The notes beneath the pieces are model-generated. The model searched no databases and was not told the DNA's origin. It saw only the letters and a list, made by a program, of their open reading frames with translations. Shown here in pieces: positions 24,554-33,396 of a stretch of DNA of 64,000 nt. The stretch comes from Steroidobacter gossypii (GTDB lineage: Bacteria > Pseudomonadota > Gammaproteobacteria > Steroidobacterales > Steroidobacteraceae), in contig NZ_JAEVLS010000001.1 in NCBI RefSeq assembly GCF_016801985.1, forward strand, positions 248,001-312,000. Direction: 5' to 3'. A program made the position numbers and the translations under genes. Every line of letters starts with the position of its first letter. The first letter of the stretch is position 1.

Positions 24554-25813
24554 GTGCCAGTCAGCATTCATCACATCCCGCGCCTGGGTGGCCTGGATCA
24601 TACGATGGCGCTGATGCGCGATCCGTACGAGTTCATTTCGCGCCAGTGCCGCAGCTTCGGCTCCGAGGTGTTCGAGATGAAGCTGCTGCTGCGACGGACG
24701 CTCTGCATGAGCGGCGCCGAAGCGGCCCAAGTGTTCTATGACCCGGCGCGCTTCAAGCGAGCAGGCGCGGCGCCGCTGCGTTTGCAGGAATCACTGCTCG
24801 GGGTCGGCGGCGTGCAAGGGTTGGACGGCGCCGAGCACACTCAGCGTAAGCAGATGTTTCTCGCTTTGATGAGCTCGGAACGTTTGCAGCAGCTGGCCGC
24901 GACGATGACCGACACGTTGGTGGCAGCCGCGGAAAGATGGTCCTCCATGGAACAGGTCGTGCTCTACGACCAGCTACATGAAGTGCTGACTCGCAGCGTG
25001 TGCCAATGGGCGGGCGTTCCGCTGCGCGAACAAGAAGTGACCAAGCGAGCTCGACAGCTGAGCGCAATGTTCGATCGCGCCGGCGCCATCGGTCCACCCC
25101 ACTGGTGGTCGCGACACGCGCGCAACCAAGCCGAGCGTTGGATTGCCGAGATCGTTGAGGAGATCCGCGCAGGTAAGATCGATCCTCCTCAAGAGAGCGC
25201 TGCGCGTCGGATCGCGTTCTATCAGGACAGTCGGGGTCAACGGTTGAATCCGAAGATTGCCGCCGTCGAGTTGCTCAATGTGTTGCGACCCACGGTGGCG
25301 CTATCCGTCTACATCGTGTTCATGGTCCATGCACTGCATCTGCATCCGGAGTATCGGAGCCGGCTGCGGCAGCAGGACGGAAAGTTCGCGCAGGCTTTCG
25401 TACAGGAGGTCCGGCGCTTCTATCCGTTCTTCCCGGCCGTGCCGGCCATCGTGCGTGAGAGCTTCGAGTGGAAAGGCATGCCCTTCGAAGCAGGCACCCG
25501 GGTGCTATTGGACCTGCACGGGACCAATCATGACCCAGGCGTCTGGAAAGATCCCAGCCGCTTCGTCCCCGATCGATTTCTGGATTGGCAGGACGACGCA
25601 TACACGTTCATCCCGCAAGGCGGCGGCGATCACCTGCGCAACCATCGTTGCGCAGGCGAATGGCTGAGCATCGCATTGCTGCAAGCCGCGCTCGAGTTCT
25701 TTGTCTCGAAACTGAGCTACGCCCTGCCCGAGCAGGAGCTGGAGATCGACCGAACGCGACTACCGGCCTTGCCTCGCAGCCGTCTCGTCATCAGCAACGT
25801 GCGATTGATCTAA
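24554..25813 (+). CDS. CYP152-family P450 fatty-acid peroxygenase
   Basis: A 419-residue P450 that, like P450-BSbeta and OleT, should use H2O2 rather than a redox partner to hydroxylate or decarboxylate fatty acids. The I-helix reads LLNVLRPTVAL, so the usual acid-alcohol pair is replaced by Arg245-Pro246, the CYP152 hallmark in which the substrate carboxylate completes the active site. Heme ligand Cys366 lies in RNHRCAGEW after PQGGGDH, and EVRR (285-288) is the K-helix motif. Gln88 in GVQGLDG occupies the position that is Gln in the hydroxylase P450-BSbeta and His in the decarboxylase OleT, favouring hydroxylation. Residue numbers are shifted by a constant three relative to BSbeta. GTG start at 24554 with GAGGAG upstream. 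Confidence 0.9.
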   Translation: MPVSIHHIPRLGGLDHTMALMRDPYEFISRQCRSFGSEVFEMKLLLRRTLCMSGAEAAQVFYDPARFKRAGAAPLRLQESLLGVGGVQGLDGAEHTQRKQMFLALMSSERLQQLAATMTDTLVAAAERWSSMEQVVLYDQLHEVLTRSVCQWAGVPLREQEVTKRARQLSAMFDRAGAIGPPHWWSRHARNQAERWIAEIVEEIRAGKIDPPQESAARRIAFYQDSRGQRLNPKIAAVELLNVLRPTVALSVYIVFMVHALHLHPEYRSRLRQQDGKFAQAFVQEVRRFYPFFPAVPAIVRESFEWKGMPFEAGTRVLLDLHGTNHDPGVWKDPSRFVPDRFLDWQDDAYTFIPQGGGDHLRNHRCAGEWLSIALLQAALEFFVSKLSYALPEQELEIDRTRLPALPRSRLVISNVRLI

Positions 25814-25824
25814 CTGTTGTTGCG

Positions 25825-26088
25825 TTATGAAGCGCGCACCAGTGCGGCCGTGGCCCGACGCACCACCGGCAACACCAGCAGCAACGTTGGAAAGGCAACC
25901 AGCCACGAAATCAGCCAGGCGCTCAGCCAGACATGCAGGAAGTTCGGCACGAAGCCGACGCCGCGCAACGTGCTGATCGCCGAAACGATGCAGGTCATCA
26001 GGATGGACAGCAGCAAAGGCATGACCAGCGAGCCATAACGCGCCGGCAGTTTGGGCAATCCGAACAGGGAAGTGTCTCTAGCGTTCAC
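25825..26088 (-). CDS. DUF2798 two-helix membrane protein
   Basis: An 87-residue integral membrane protein of the DUF2798 type: LPARYGSLVMPLLLSILMTC introduces the first helix (about 18-40), and FLHVWLSAWLISWLVAFP with LLLVLPVVRRA gives the second (about 48-76). GTG 26088 is preferred over ATG 26145 because GAGAG lies six bases upstream and family members begin a few residues before the KLPARYG segment. Orientation is convergent with the P450. Function unknown. Confidence 0.7.
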   Translation of the reverse strand: MNARDTSLFGLPKLPARYGSLVMPLLLSILMTCIVSAISTLRGVGFVPNFLHVWLSAWLISWLVAFPTLLLVLPVVRRATAALVRAS

Positions 26089-26290
26089 AAAGATCTCTCG
26101 AAGAAATCCGGTCAACCAAAGGCGCCGCGCCTCGCAAAGAGGCACCGCCCCGGCAAGCCGGAGGGTTGGCGCGTTGTTTGACGTGAGACGCTTACGACAG
26201 CTCGGGACCGAGCCGCGGGCAGGATATTAGTCAGCAGCGCCAGGCGAGACAAGCCGGGCGCCTCACACGAAACAGCGGCGCCGCTGCGAA

Positions 26291-27385
26291 TCAGGCGCTC
26301 AGGCGTTGGGGAAATGCGCCGACGTTGGCGACATTCTTGGCAATCTCGGACAGCGCGGGCGCACCGTTCTGCGACAGGCCGGCGGCATCCAGCAGGCCCT
26401 TCTCCGCCAGCCACTTCTTGTTGAACAGGCGCGACTGATACTTCGCGCCATTGTCACAAAGGATGGTGACGATGGTGTGGCCGGGACCGAGCTGTTTGGC
26501 GATCTGCACGGCAGCGGCCACGTTGACGCCGCTGGTGCTGCCGAGGAACAAGCCTTCATCGCGCAGCAGCTGATAAACCGTGCGCACGCAGTCGATGTCC
26601 GTCACATGCAGCGCGTCGTCGATCGGCGAGCCTTCCAGGTTCGCAGTCACGCGGCCGATGCCGATGCCTTCGGTGATCGAGCCGGGGCCGGTGGCCTTCA
26701 ACTCGCCATTGCGAATCCAGTGATACAACGAGCTGCCCTGAGGATCGGCCAGCGTCACGCGCACCCTGGCGTTCTGTTTCTTCAGGAAACGGGAGATGCC
26801 GCCCAAGGTGCCGCCCGTGCCGGTGGCGCAAACGAAAGCGTCGATCTTGCCGTCGGTCTGCGCCCAGATCTCGGGACCGGTGGTTTGCTCGTGGGCGTCA
26901 CGGTTCGCGGTGTTGTCGAATTGATTGCCCCAAACCGCGCCCGGAATCTCGCCCGCCAGGCGACCGGCGATCTTCTGGTAGTGATTGGGATCGCTGTACG
27001 GCACCGTCTTCACGCGCAGCACTTCAGCGCCGAGCGTTTCGATCATCTGATACTTCTCGCTGGACTGATTGTCCGGCATCACGATGATGCAGCGATAGCC
27101 GCGCGCATTGCAGACATGCGCGAAACCGATGCCGGTGTTGCCGGCCGTGCCTTCCACCAGCGTGCCGCCCGGCTGCAACTTGCCGCTGCGCTCGGCCGCT
27201 TCGATGATGGCGCGCGCGGCGCGATCTTTCACCGAGCCGCCCGGGTTCATGAACTCGGCCTTTCCGAGGATTTCGCAGCCAGTGAGCTCGCTGAAACGAT
27301 TCAGGCGGATCAGCGGCGTGTTGCCAATCGAATCGGCGAAGCCCCGTCGAATTTCAGGGCGGAGGGTGGTATTCGAGCTGCTCAT
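26291..27385 (-). CDS. cysK: Cysteine synthase A
   Basis: A 364-residue PLP enzyme that makes cysteine from O-acetylserine and sulfide. Motifs: IGNTPLIRL, the PLP lysine in NPGGSVKDRAA, the substrate loop EGTAGNTGIGFA, phosphate loop GTGGTLGGISRFL and late GSTSGVNVAAAV. It is about 40 residues longer than E. coli CysK, with extra sequence around residues 200-225 and at the C-terminus, as in some proteobacterial CysK/CysM relatives. It is the last gene of the cysH-cysG-cysK series; its ATG overlaps the cysG stop by 4 bp. This completes sulfide incorporation. Confidence 0.9.
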   Translation of the reverse strand: MSSSNTTLRPEIRRGFADSIGNTPLIRLNRFSELTGCEILGKAEFMNPGGSVKDRAARAIIEAAERSGKLQPGGTLVEGTAGNTGIGFAHVCNARGYRCIIVMPDNQSSEKYQMIETLGAEVLRVKTVPYSDPNHYQKIAGRLAGEIPGAVWGNQFDNTANRDAHEQTTGPEIWAQTDGKIDAFVCATGTGGTLGGISRFLKKQNARVRVTLADPQGSSLYHWIRNGELKATGPGSITEGIGIGRVTANLEGSPIDDALHVTDIDCVRTVYQLLRDEGLFLGSTSGVNVAAAVQIAKQLGPGHTIVTILCDNGAKYQSRLFNKKWLAEKGLLDAAGLSQNGAPALSEIAKNVANVGAFPQRLSA

Positions 27386-28827
27386 GCGGACAGCCTTCCT
27401 TCATCGTCAGTAGACGCGGCTTCAACAGCGCGCGCGTTGAACCAGTGCAGTGTGTCGTGCAGGCGAGTGACTTCGCCCACGATCAGCAACGCCGGCGATG
27501 CCACGTTGGCTTCGGCGGCTTTATGAACCAGGTCTTCCAGCGTGGCGGTGACCACACGTTGCGTCGGCCGTGTTCCGTGCTCGATCAATGCAGCAGCCCG
27601 CGTTCCCGGCGCGCCGTGCTCACGCAGGCGAGCGACGATGGTCTCGAGCTGACTGAGCCCCATGTAGAACACCACCGTATGGCCAGGGCGCGACAGCGCG
27701 GCCCAATCGACATTGTCGGACTCGCCTTTGCAATGTCCGGTAACAAACGTCAGCGCCTGAGCGTGATCGCGATGAGTGAGCGGGATGCCCGCGTACGCGG
27801 CACAGCCGGCCGCGGCAGTCACGCCCGGCACCACTTCGAAACGAATGCCTGCGGCGGCCAGCGCTTCCAGCTCTTCGCCGCCGCGGCCGAAGATGAAAGG
27901 ATCGCCGCCCTTCAAGCGGCAAACACGCTTGCCGGCCTTGGCCAGCTTCACCAGCAGCGCGTTGGTGTCTTCCTGCGAGACGTGGTGATTGCCGGAAGCC
28001 TTGCCGACATAGATACGTTCAGCGTCACGACGCGCCAGGTCGAGCACCTCGTCGGACACCAGGCGGTCGTACAACACCACGTCGGCATTCTGCAAGGCGC
28101 GCAGTGCCCGCAACGTCAGCAGTCCCGGATCGCCGGGCCCGGCGCCGACCAGCGCGACTTCACCGGCGAACTTCGATTGTTTGGCGAAGCGAGTGAGCGA
28201 GTTGCCGATGCGCTCGAGAATGTTCTGGCCCGCCGCGTCCTGCCGGCCGGACAAAACATCCCCAGCGATGGCGCCGTCGAAAAAATTCTCCCAGAAGCGA
28301 CGGCGCGTGGCGGCGTGCTCCAGCCTGGCCTTCACCGTGGGACGCAACTTGCCGGCAAGCTTGGCGAGATCGCCGAGCCGCTGCGGCAGGAAAGACTCGA
28401 GCTTTTCACGCAACCGACGCGTCAACACCGGCGCATCGCCGCTGCTACCCACTGCCACGACCACGGGAGAGCGATCGACGATCGCGGGCATGATGAAGCG
28501 CGACAGCTCGCGATCGTCCACCACGTTCACGGGAATGTTGCGTCGCTCGGCCTGATGCGCGACCCAGGCGTTGACCGAAGGTTTATCGGTCGCCGCGATG
28601 GCGAGGCGCTTGCCATCCAGCAGCTCGGGCTGAAACTCGCCCGACACGTAGCTGATGACGCCGGCGTGGGCCTTCTCGGCCAGCGACTCGATCAGCTCGG
28701 GAGCGACTACGGTGACTTGCGCCTGCGTGCGTAGGAGCAGATCGATCTTCCGCGCGGCCACTTCCCCGCCGCCCACTACCAGCACGGGTTCATTCGCGAG
28801 CCGCAGAAAGATCGGGAAGTAGTCCAT
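27382..28827 (-). CDS. cysG: Siroheme synthase (trifunctional CysG)
   Basis: A 481-residue enzyme that methylates uroporphyrinogen III, oxidises precorrin-2 and inserts iron to form siroheme, the cofactor of sulfite reductase. The N-terminal dehydrogenase/ferrochelatase half begins MDYFPIFLRLANEPVLVVGG with the GGGEVAARK dinucleotide site; the C-terminal methyltransferase half (about 220-470) has VALVGAGPGDPGLLTLRA, VLYDRLVS, RLKGGDPFIFGRGGEE and VPGVTAAAGCAAYAGIPLTHR. ATG 28827 is the conventional start; the open frame further upstream is not family-like. It sits between cysH (38 bases away) and cysK (4-bp overlap), fitting one sulfate-assimilation transcript. Confidence 0.94.
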   Translation of the reverse strand: MDYFPIFLRLANEPVLVVGGGEVAARKIDLLLRTQAQVTVVAPELIESLAEKAHAGVISYVSGEFQPELLDGKRLAIAATDKPSVNAWVAHQAERRNIPVNVVDDRELSRFIMPAIVDRSPVVVAVGSSGDAPVLTRRLREKLESFLPQRLGDLAKLAGKLRPTVKARLEHAATRRRFWENFFDGAIAGDVLSGRQDAAGQNILERIGNSLTRFAKQSKFAGEVALVGAGPGDPGLLTLRALRALQNADVVLYDRLVSDEVLDLARRDAERIYVGKASGNHHVSQEDTNALLVKLAKAGKRVCRLKGGDPFIFGRGGEELEALAAAGIRFEVVPGVTAAAGCAAYAGIPLTHRDHAQALTFVTGHCKGESDNVDWAALSRPGHTVVFYMGLSQLETIVARLREHGAPGTRAAALIEHGTRPTQRVVTATLEDLVHKAAEANVASPALLIVGEVTRLHDTLHWFNARAVEAASTDDEGRLSA

Positions 28828-28865
28828 GGTTTGCGTCGTCCTGCGACGCCTCGGGCGTCGCGAGC

Positions 28866-29609
28866 TTACTGGCCGGCCGCGCGACGCGGCTCGACCTTCA
28901 GCGGAATGACCCGGCGGCGCGGCTGCAAACCGCACTCGCGAGACTCGGGATTCTCCCACCACCAGCGGCCAGAGCGCGGATCCGCGCCGGGCTCGACTGC
29001 CCGGGTGCAAGGCGCGCAGCCGATGCTGGGATAGCCTTTGTCATGCAGGGCGTTGTAAGGCAGGTTGCCGGCTTTGATATACGCCCAAACGTCGGTCTCG
29101 GTCCACTCCAGCATCGGGCTGATCTTCCACAGGCCGTAGCGTTCGTCCCAAGCGATCGGCTCGCCCAGGGCGCGCTCCGCCGACTGCTCGCGACGGACGC
29201 CGGTCACCCAGGCCTTGCGGCCGGCGATGGCGCGCTTGAAAGGCTCGATCTTGCGGATGCCGCAGCAGGACTGCCGCTCCTCGGCGCCGAGATAGAAACC
29301 GTTGATACCATTGTCACGCACGTACTGCTGGATGGCTTCCGCCTGCGGCACGAACACCTCGATGCGGCGCTGATAGCGGCGCTCCAGGCGGTCCAGCAGC
29401 GCCAGGGTCTCGTCGTGCAAACGCCCGGTGTCGAGCGTGAACATGTCGATTTCCGGCGTGTAGGTGCTGATGATATCGGTGAGCACCATGGCTTCGGCGC
29501 CCAGGCTGTTGGAGTACACCACGTCCTGGTGCTCGCGAACGGCCTGCTCCAGCAGGGCGCGAGTGCCCTCCACGAGGGCTTGCAGGCGGGGCGACAGTGC
29601 ATCGGTCAT
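28866..29609 (-). CDS. cysH: Assimilatory adenylyl-sulfate (APS) reductase
   Basis: A 247-residue thioredoxin-dependent reductase producing sulfite. Unlike E. coli CysH, it carries the 4Fe-4S ligands CC (115-116, in RQSCCGIRKIEP) and CxxC (198-201, in IGCAPC), the signature of the APS-reducing branch, so APS kinase should not be needed. The catalytic cysteine is Cys226 (RECGL), and the nucleotide-binding region is YSNSLGAEAMVLTDI. Length is normal. First gene of the minus-strand cys series; it diverges from cysB across 131 bases containing the dyad at 29660-29678, so control by CysB is likely. Confidence 0.93.
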   Translation of the reverse strand: MTDALSPRLQALVEGTRALLEQAVREHQDVVYSNSLGAEAMVLTDIISTYTPEIDMFTLDTGRLHDETLALLDRLERRYQRRIEVFVPQAEAIQQYVRDNGINGFYLGAEERQSCCGIRKIEPFKRAIAGRKAWVTGVRREQSAERALGEPIAWDERYGLWKISPMLEWTETDVWAYIKAGNLPYNALHDKGYPSIGCAPCTRAVEPGADPRSGRWWWENPESRECGLQPRRRVIPLKVEPRRAAGQ

Positions 29610-29659
29610 GGTCGATCTGGTCCTTATTCCGTGGGATGCACTGTAGCCAACCGGCTTAT

Positions 29660-29678
29660 AACCAGGGAAAGACTGGTT
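29660..29678. promoter_or_regulatory. Inverted repeat between cysH and cysB, candidate operator
   Basis: AACCAG (29660-29665) and CTGGTT (29673-29678) form a perfect 6-bp dyad with a 7-base spacer, the half-site geometry used by LysR-type regulators, in the middle of the divergent cysH-cysB region. On the cysH side it overlaps TATAAG, which could be part of a promoter. Assignment to CysB is inference from position. Confidence 0.4.
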
Positions 29679-29740
29679 TGTTCTGTCATGATGCGGGCCC
29701 GTTATGACTTCGCAGCGTCCCGATCGTTATAGTTAAGTGC

Positions 29741-30718
29741 ATGAAACTACAACAATTACGGTACCTCGCCGCCATCGTCGAGAACGACCTGAACATCACC
29801 GCGGCGGCGGAGCGCCTGCATACCTCCCAGCCGGGCGTCAGCAAGCAGCTGAAGCAGCTCGAGGATGAGCTGGGCTTTCCCATCTTTTTGCGCCAGGGGC
29901 GCACCCTGACGCGCGTCACTCCGGCCGGCAAACGGGTCATCGACCGGGCGCAGAAGATCCTGAAGGAAGTCCAGAGCATCAAGCGGCTGGCGGACGAGCA
30001 GAAGGGCGACGGGCGGGGCTCGCTGGCCATCGGCACCACTCACACTCAGGCGCGCTATGTTCTGCCGCAGGTCATTCGCCGCTTCCGCGAGCGTTATCCG
30101 GATGTCGAGCTGCACTTACATCAGGGCACCTCGGAGCAGATTGCGGACATGGCCGTGCGCGACCGCATCGACTTCGCCATCAACACCGGCTCGCAGGAGT
30201 TGTTCACCAATCTGGTGCTGCTGCCCTGCTATCGGTGGCATCGGCGCATCGTGGTGCCTCAGGGGCATCCGCTCGCGCACGAAGGCAAGATCACCATCGA
30301 GACGCTCGGCAAGTACCCCATCGTGACTTACGTGTTCGGGTTCTCGGGCCCATCGTCGCTTCAGCAGATCTTTGCGCGCCACGGCATCACGCCTCATGTC
30401 GCGCTGACGGCGCGGGATGCGGACGTGATCAAGACTTATGTGCGGCTCGGCATGGGTGTCGGTATCGTCGCGAGCATGGCGGTGGATCCGCGTGAAGACT
30501 CGGACCTCGTGTCCATCGACGCGTCGCATTTGTTCCCGGCGCATTCGACCTGGGCGGGCTTCCACCAGGGCGCCCTGCTCCGCAGTTACATGTATGACTT
30601 CCTGCAGTTGCTGGCGCCTCATCTGACGCGTCGCCTGGTCGATCGCGCCGGCAACGCGGCGACGCCTACGGATGTGGAGGCGTTGTTCGCCGACGTGGAA
30701 TTGCCGGTTTATCGGTAA
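29741..30718 (+). CDS. cysB: LysR-type regulator CysB
   Basis: A 325-residue transcription factor for sulfur assimilation. The winged helix-turn-helix covers residues 1-60 (MKLQQLRYLAAIVENDLNIT, then TSQPGVSKQLKQLEDELG) and the effector domain residues 90-300 has IGTTHTQARYVLPQVI and the inducer-pocket segment TGSQELFTNLVLLPCY. The opening is characteristic of CysB/Cbl rather than other LysR proteins. It is divergent from cysH-cysG-cysK, its expected targets. There is no ribosome site before ATG 29741, and a TATAGT at 29728-29733 sits only seven bases upstream, so a leaderless message is possible. Confidence 0.92.
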   Translation: MKLQQLRYLAAIVENDLNITAAAERLHTSQPGVSKQLKQLEDELGFPIFLRQGRTLTRVTPAGKRVIDRAQKILKEVQSIKRLADEQKGDGRGSLAIGTTHTQARYVLPQVIRRFRERYPDVELHLHQGTSEQIADMAVRDRIDFAINTGSQELFTNLVLLPCYRWHRRIVVPQGHPLAHEGKITIETLGKYPIVTYVFGFSGPSSLQQIFARHGITPHVALTARDADVIKTYVRLGMGVGIVASMAVDPREDSDLVSIDASHLFPAHSTWAGFHQGALLRSYMYDFLQLLAPHLTRRLVDRAGNAATPTDVEALFADVELPVYR

Positions 30719-30768
30719 GGGAGTGACCGATGCCAGTGACTACCGACTAAGGACAGCCTCGCTCTGAC

Positions 30769-32565
30769 ATGTCAGCCATTCCGGAAAGACCCAAGGGCCG
30801 TTCGCTCAAACCACTGCGCGAGCTGTGGCCGTATCTGCGCAAGCACGTCGGCGTTCTCACGCTCGCGATATTCGCACTGCTGGTCGCGGCGGCGGCGGCA
30901 CTGGTGGTGCCGATGGCGTTTCGCGATCTCATCGATCGCGGCATGGCGGCGCAGGACGCTGACACGCTCAACACTTATTTCGTGGCGTTCCTCGCGGCGG
31001 CGGCTGTGTTCGGGTTGTTCGCAGCGTTGCGCTTTTATTTCGTGACCTGGTTGGGCGAGCGGGTCGTCGCCGATCTGCGCGCGGATGTTTATGCGCGCGT
31101 GGTTCGGATGGATCCAACGTTCTTCGAAGTCACACGCACCGGTGAAGTGTTGTCTCGCCTCACGACGGACACGACGGTGGTGCAGGGCATCGCCGGCGTG
31201 AATCTGTCGATGACGTTGCGCTCGGTGGTGCAGATGGTCGGCGCGCTGGTGCTGATGATCGCCACCAGTCCGTCGCTCGCAGGCATGATCGTGGTGCTGA
31301 TTCCGCTGGTGATCGCGCCCATCGTTATTGTCGGTCGCAAGCTGCGTTCCTTGTCGCGCGAGGCGCAGGACAAAGTGGCGGACACCAGCGGGATGGCCGG
31401 CGAGACGTTGAATGCGATTCAAACAGTGCAGGCTTTCACGTTGGAAGGCCTGCACACGCAGCGTTACGGCAAGGCGGTCGAAGACTCGTTCCGCGTGGCC
31501 ATCAAACGCTCGAAGGTGCGGGCGGCCATGACGGCGATCGGCACCATGATGATTTTCGGCTCGATCACGTTCGTGCTGTGGCAAGGCGCGCATCGCGTGC
31601 TCGATCAGGAGATGACGGGCGGCCAGCTCAGCCAGTTCCTGATCTATGCGGTGCTGGTCGCGGTGAGCGCGGCGACGCTGAGCGAGATGTGGGGCGAAGT
31701 GCAGCGCGCGGCGGGCGCGATGGAGCGGCTGGTCGAATTGAAGGTCGCGACGCCGAATATCGTCGCTCCGCCCAAGCCTCAGGCGCTGCCGTCGCCGCCG
31801 GCCGGTCGTATCACCTTCGAGCACATTTCGTTTCGCTATCCATCGCGACCGGAGACGCTGGCGCTCGATGATTTGTCTCTTGCGATCGAGCCGGGCGAGA
31901 CTGTGGCGTTTGTGGGACCGTCGGGTGCGGGTAAGAGCACGACGTTTCAGTTGTTGTTGCGGTTCTATGATCCTGCGTCCGGACGCATCACCATCGACGG
32001 CGTGGACATTTCCAAAGCGCGGCCGGAAGACGTGCGCTCACGCATCGGTTTGGTCCCGCAAGAAACGGTGCTGTTCGGCACCAGCGCGCGAGAGAACATT
32101 CGCTACGGGCGCCCGAACGCTTCCGACGCCGACATCGAAGCCGCCGCTCGCGCAGCCGGCGCGGACGACTTCATCCGCGAGCTGCCGCAAGGCTACGACA
32201 CCTTCCTGGGCGAAAAAGGCACTCGCCTGTCCGGCGGCCAGCGCCAGCGCATCGCTATTGCCCGGGCGTTGCTGAAGGATCCACCGATCCTGCTGCTCGA
32301 TGAAGCGACCAGCTCGCTCGATGCCGAAAGCGAACGTTACGTTCAGGAAGCCCTCGAGCGCCTGATGCGAGACCGCACCACTCTGGTCATCGCCCACCGC
32401 CTCGCCACCATCCTCGAAGCCGACCGCATCGTGGTCCTCGACCACGGTCGCATCGTGGACATCGGCACCCACGCTCAGCTTTTGGAATCAAACGAGCTGT
32501 ATGCACGCCTCGCGGCGCTGCAGTTCGCGGATATTGGCGGGAGTGCGCCAGCCAGCGCGGCCTAG
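30769..32565 (+). CDS. ABC exporter, fused permease-ATPase (MsbA/LmrA-like)
   Basis: A 598-residue half-transporter that should dimerise in the inner membrane and export lipids or hydrophobic compounds. Six transmembrane helices lie between residues 25 and 310 (FALLVAAAAALVVPMAF, FVAFLAAAAVFGLFAAL and others). The ATPase domain has Walker A GPSGAGKST (about 383-391), Q-loop LVPQETVLF, signature LSGGQ (about 487), Walker B ILLLDEATS (about 507) and H-loop VIAHRL. It resembles the ABC transporter subtype commonly labelled transmembrane ABC exporter near lipid genes. It starts 50 bases after cysB and is followed after 14 bases by a multi-helix membrane protein. Substrate unknown. Confidence 0.9.
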   Translation: MSAIPERPKGRSLKPLRELWPYLRKHVGVLTLAIFALLVAAAAALVVPMAFRDLIDRGMAAQDADTLNTYFVAFLAAAAVFGLFAALRFYFVTWLGERVVADLRADVYARVVRMDPTFFEVTRTGEVLSRLTTDTTVVQGIAGVNLSMTLRSVVQMVGALVLMIATSPSLAGMIVVLIPLVIAPIVIVGRKLRSLSREAQDKVADTSGMAGETLNAIQTVQAFTLEGLHTQRYGKAVEDSFRVAIKRSKVRAAMTAIGTMMIFGSITFVLWQGAHRVLDQEMTGGQLSQFLIYAVLVAVSAATLSEMWGEVQRAAGAMERLVELKVATPNIVAPPKPQALPSPPAGRITFEHISFRYPSRPETLALDDLSLAIEPGETVAFVGPSGAGKSTTFQLLLRFYDPASGRITIDGVDISKARPEDVRSRIGLVPQETVLFGTSARENIRYGRPNASDADIEAAARAAGADDFIRELPQGYDTFLGEKGTRLSGGQRQRIAIARALLKDPPILLLDEATSSLDAESERYVQEALERLMRDRTTLVIAHRLATILEADRIVVLDHGRIVDIGTHAQLLESNELYARLAALQFADIGGSAPASAA

Positions 32566-32579
32566 ACCGACTTCCGATC

Positions 32580-33314
32580 ATGGAACGATTGCCTCTCGCT
32601 CTGCTGATCCAGCAAGCCCTGCAACGCTATCGGCAGCATTTCCCGGACCTGATGCGGGTCCTGGCGCTGCCGATGCTGGCGCATGCGGTCATCCTGTTTG
32701 CCTGGTATCCCATCACTCAGCAGGACCGGGTCATGGTGTTTCTTTCGGGGCTGGCTCACGCGCTGCTGATGACGCTGGCTGCCATCTCCTGTCATCGCAT
32801 CATCCTGCTTGGCCCGGAGTCCGTGCCGCGCCTGGGCGCCTCGGGCACCACCTCGCGCGATTGGCGCTTCATCGCCACGGCGATCGCGCTGTTTATCATG
32901 GTCAATTTATTGCTTCAGCCGCCCGCTTTCGCAGTCTTCATTCCGCTGGCTCTGTTCGCTCCCGAGTTCGCCCCTCCCGGCAGCGACATGGCGATGGCCG
33001 TGGCTCGACTGGCGGCACTGCCAGCAGTGTACGTCGTATCTCGATATGCGATCTGCTTACCGGCCGCCGCCGTCGATCGCCCTCTCGCACCCAAACAAGC
33101 CTGGCAACTCACTCGCGGCAACGGCTGGCGCCTGCTGCTGTTAGTTGGCATCTCGCCATGGGTGCTGCACTTCATGCAGCGTTCGTTCACCAGCGTGTTC
33201 TCCGCGAACGTCGACTACGTCGTCGCCGAGAACCTGCTGTTCTGGCTGTTACTGCCGTTGGAGATCGCACTGCTGTCCCTGTGCTATCAGCGGCTCAGCA
33301 AAGCAGTCGCTTAG
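32580..33314 (+). CDS. Polytopic membrane protein of unknown function
   Basis: A 244-residue protein with five or six predicted membrane helices (for example LALPMLAHAVILFAWYP, FIATAIALFIMVNLLLQP, LLLLVGISPWVLHF and LLFWLLLPLEIALLSLCY). The layout, including LPAAAVDRPLAPKQAWQLTR between helices, recalls the glycerophosphodiester phosphodiesterase membrane-domain-like family. It lacks catalytic motifs. Immediately downstream of the ABC exporter gene, so a linked role is plausible. The start is ATG 32580, with a weak ribosome site. Confidence 0.7.
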   Translation: MERLPLALLIQQALQRYRQHFPDLMRVLALPMLAHAVILFAWYPITQQDRVMVFLSGLAHALLMTLAAISCHRIILLGPESVPRLGASGTTSRDWRFIATAIALFIMVNLLLQPPAFAVFIPLALFAPEFAPPGSDMAMAVARLAALPAVYVVSRYAICLPAAAVDRPLAPKQAWQLTRGNGWRLLLLVGISPWVLHFMQRSFTSVFSANVDYVVAENLLFWLLLPLEIALLSLCYQRLSKAVA

Positions 33315-33396
33315 CCCAAAGCTCGCCCGCATTGCGGACTCTGAATGGAACGCCGCAGTGGATGCTGAGACGAGTTAACCGGACGCTGTAGCTGCC

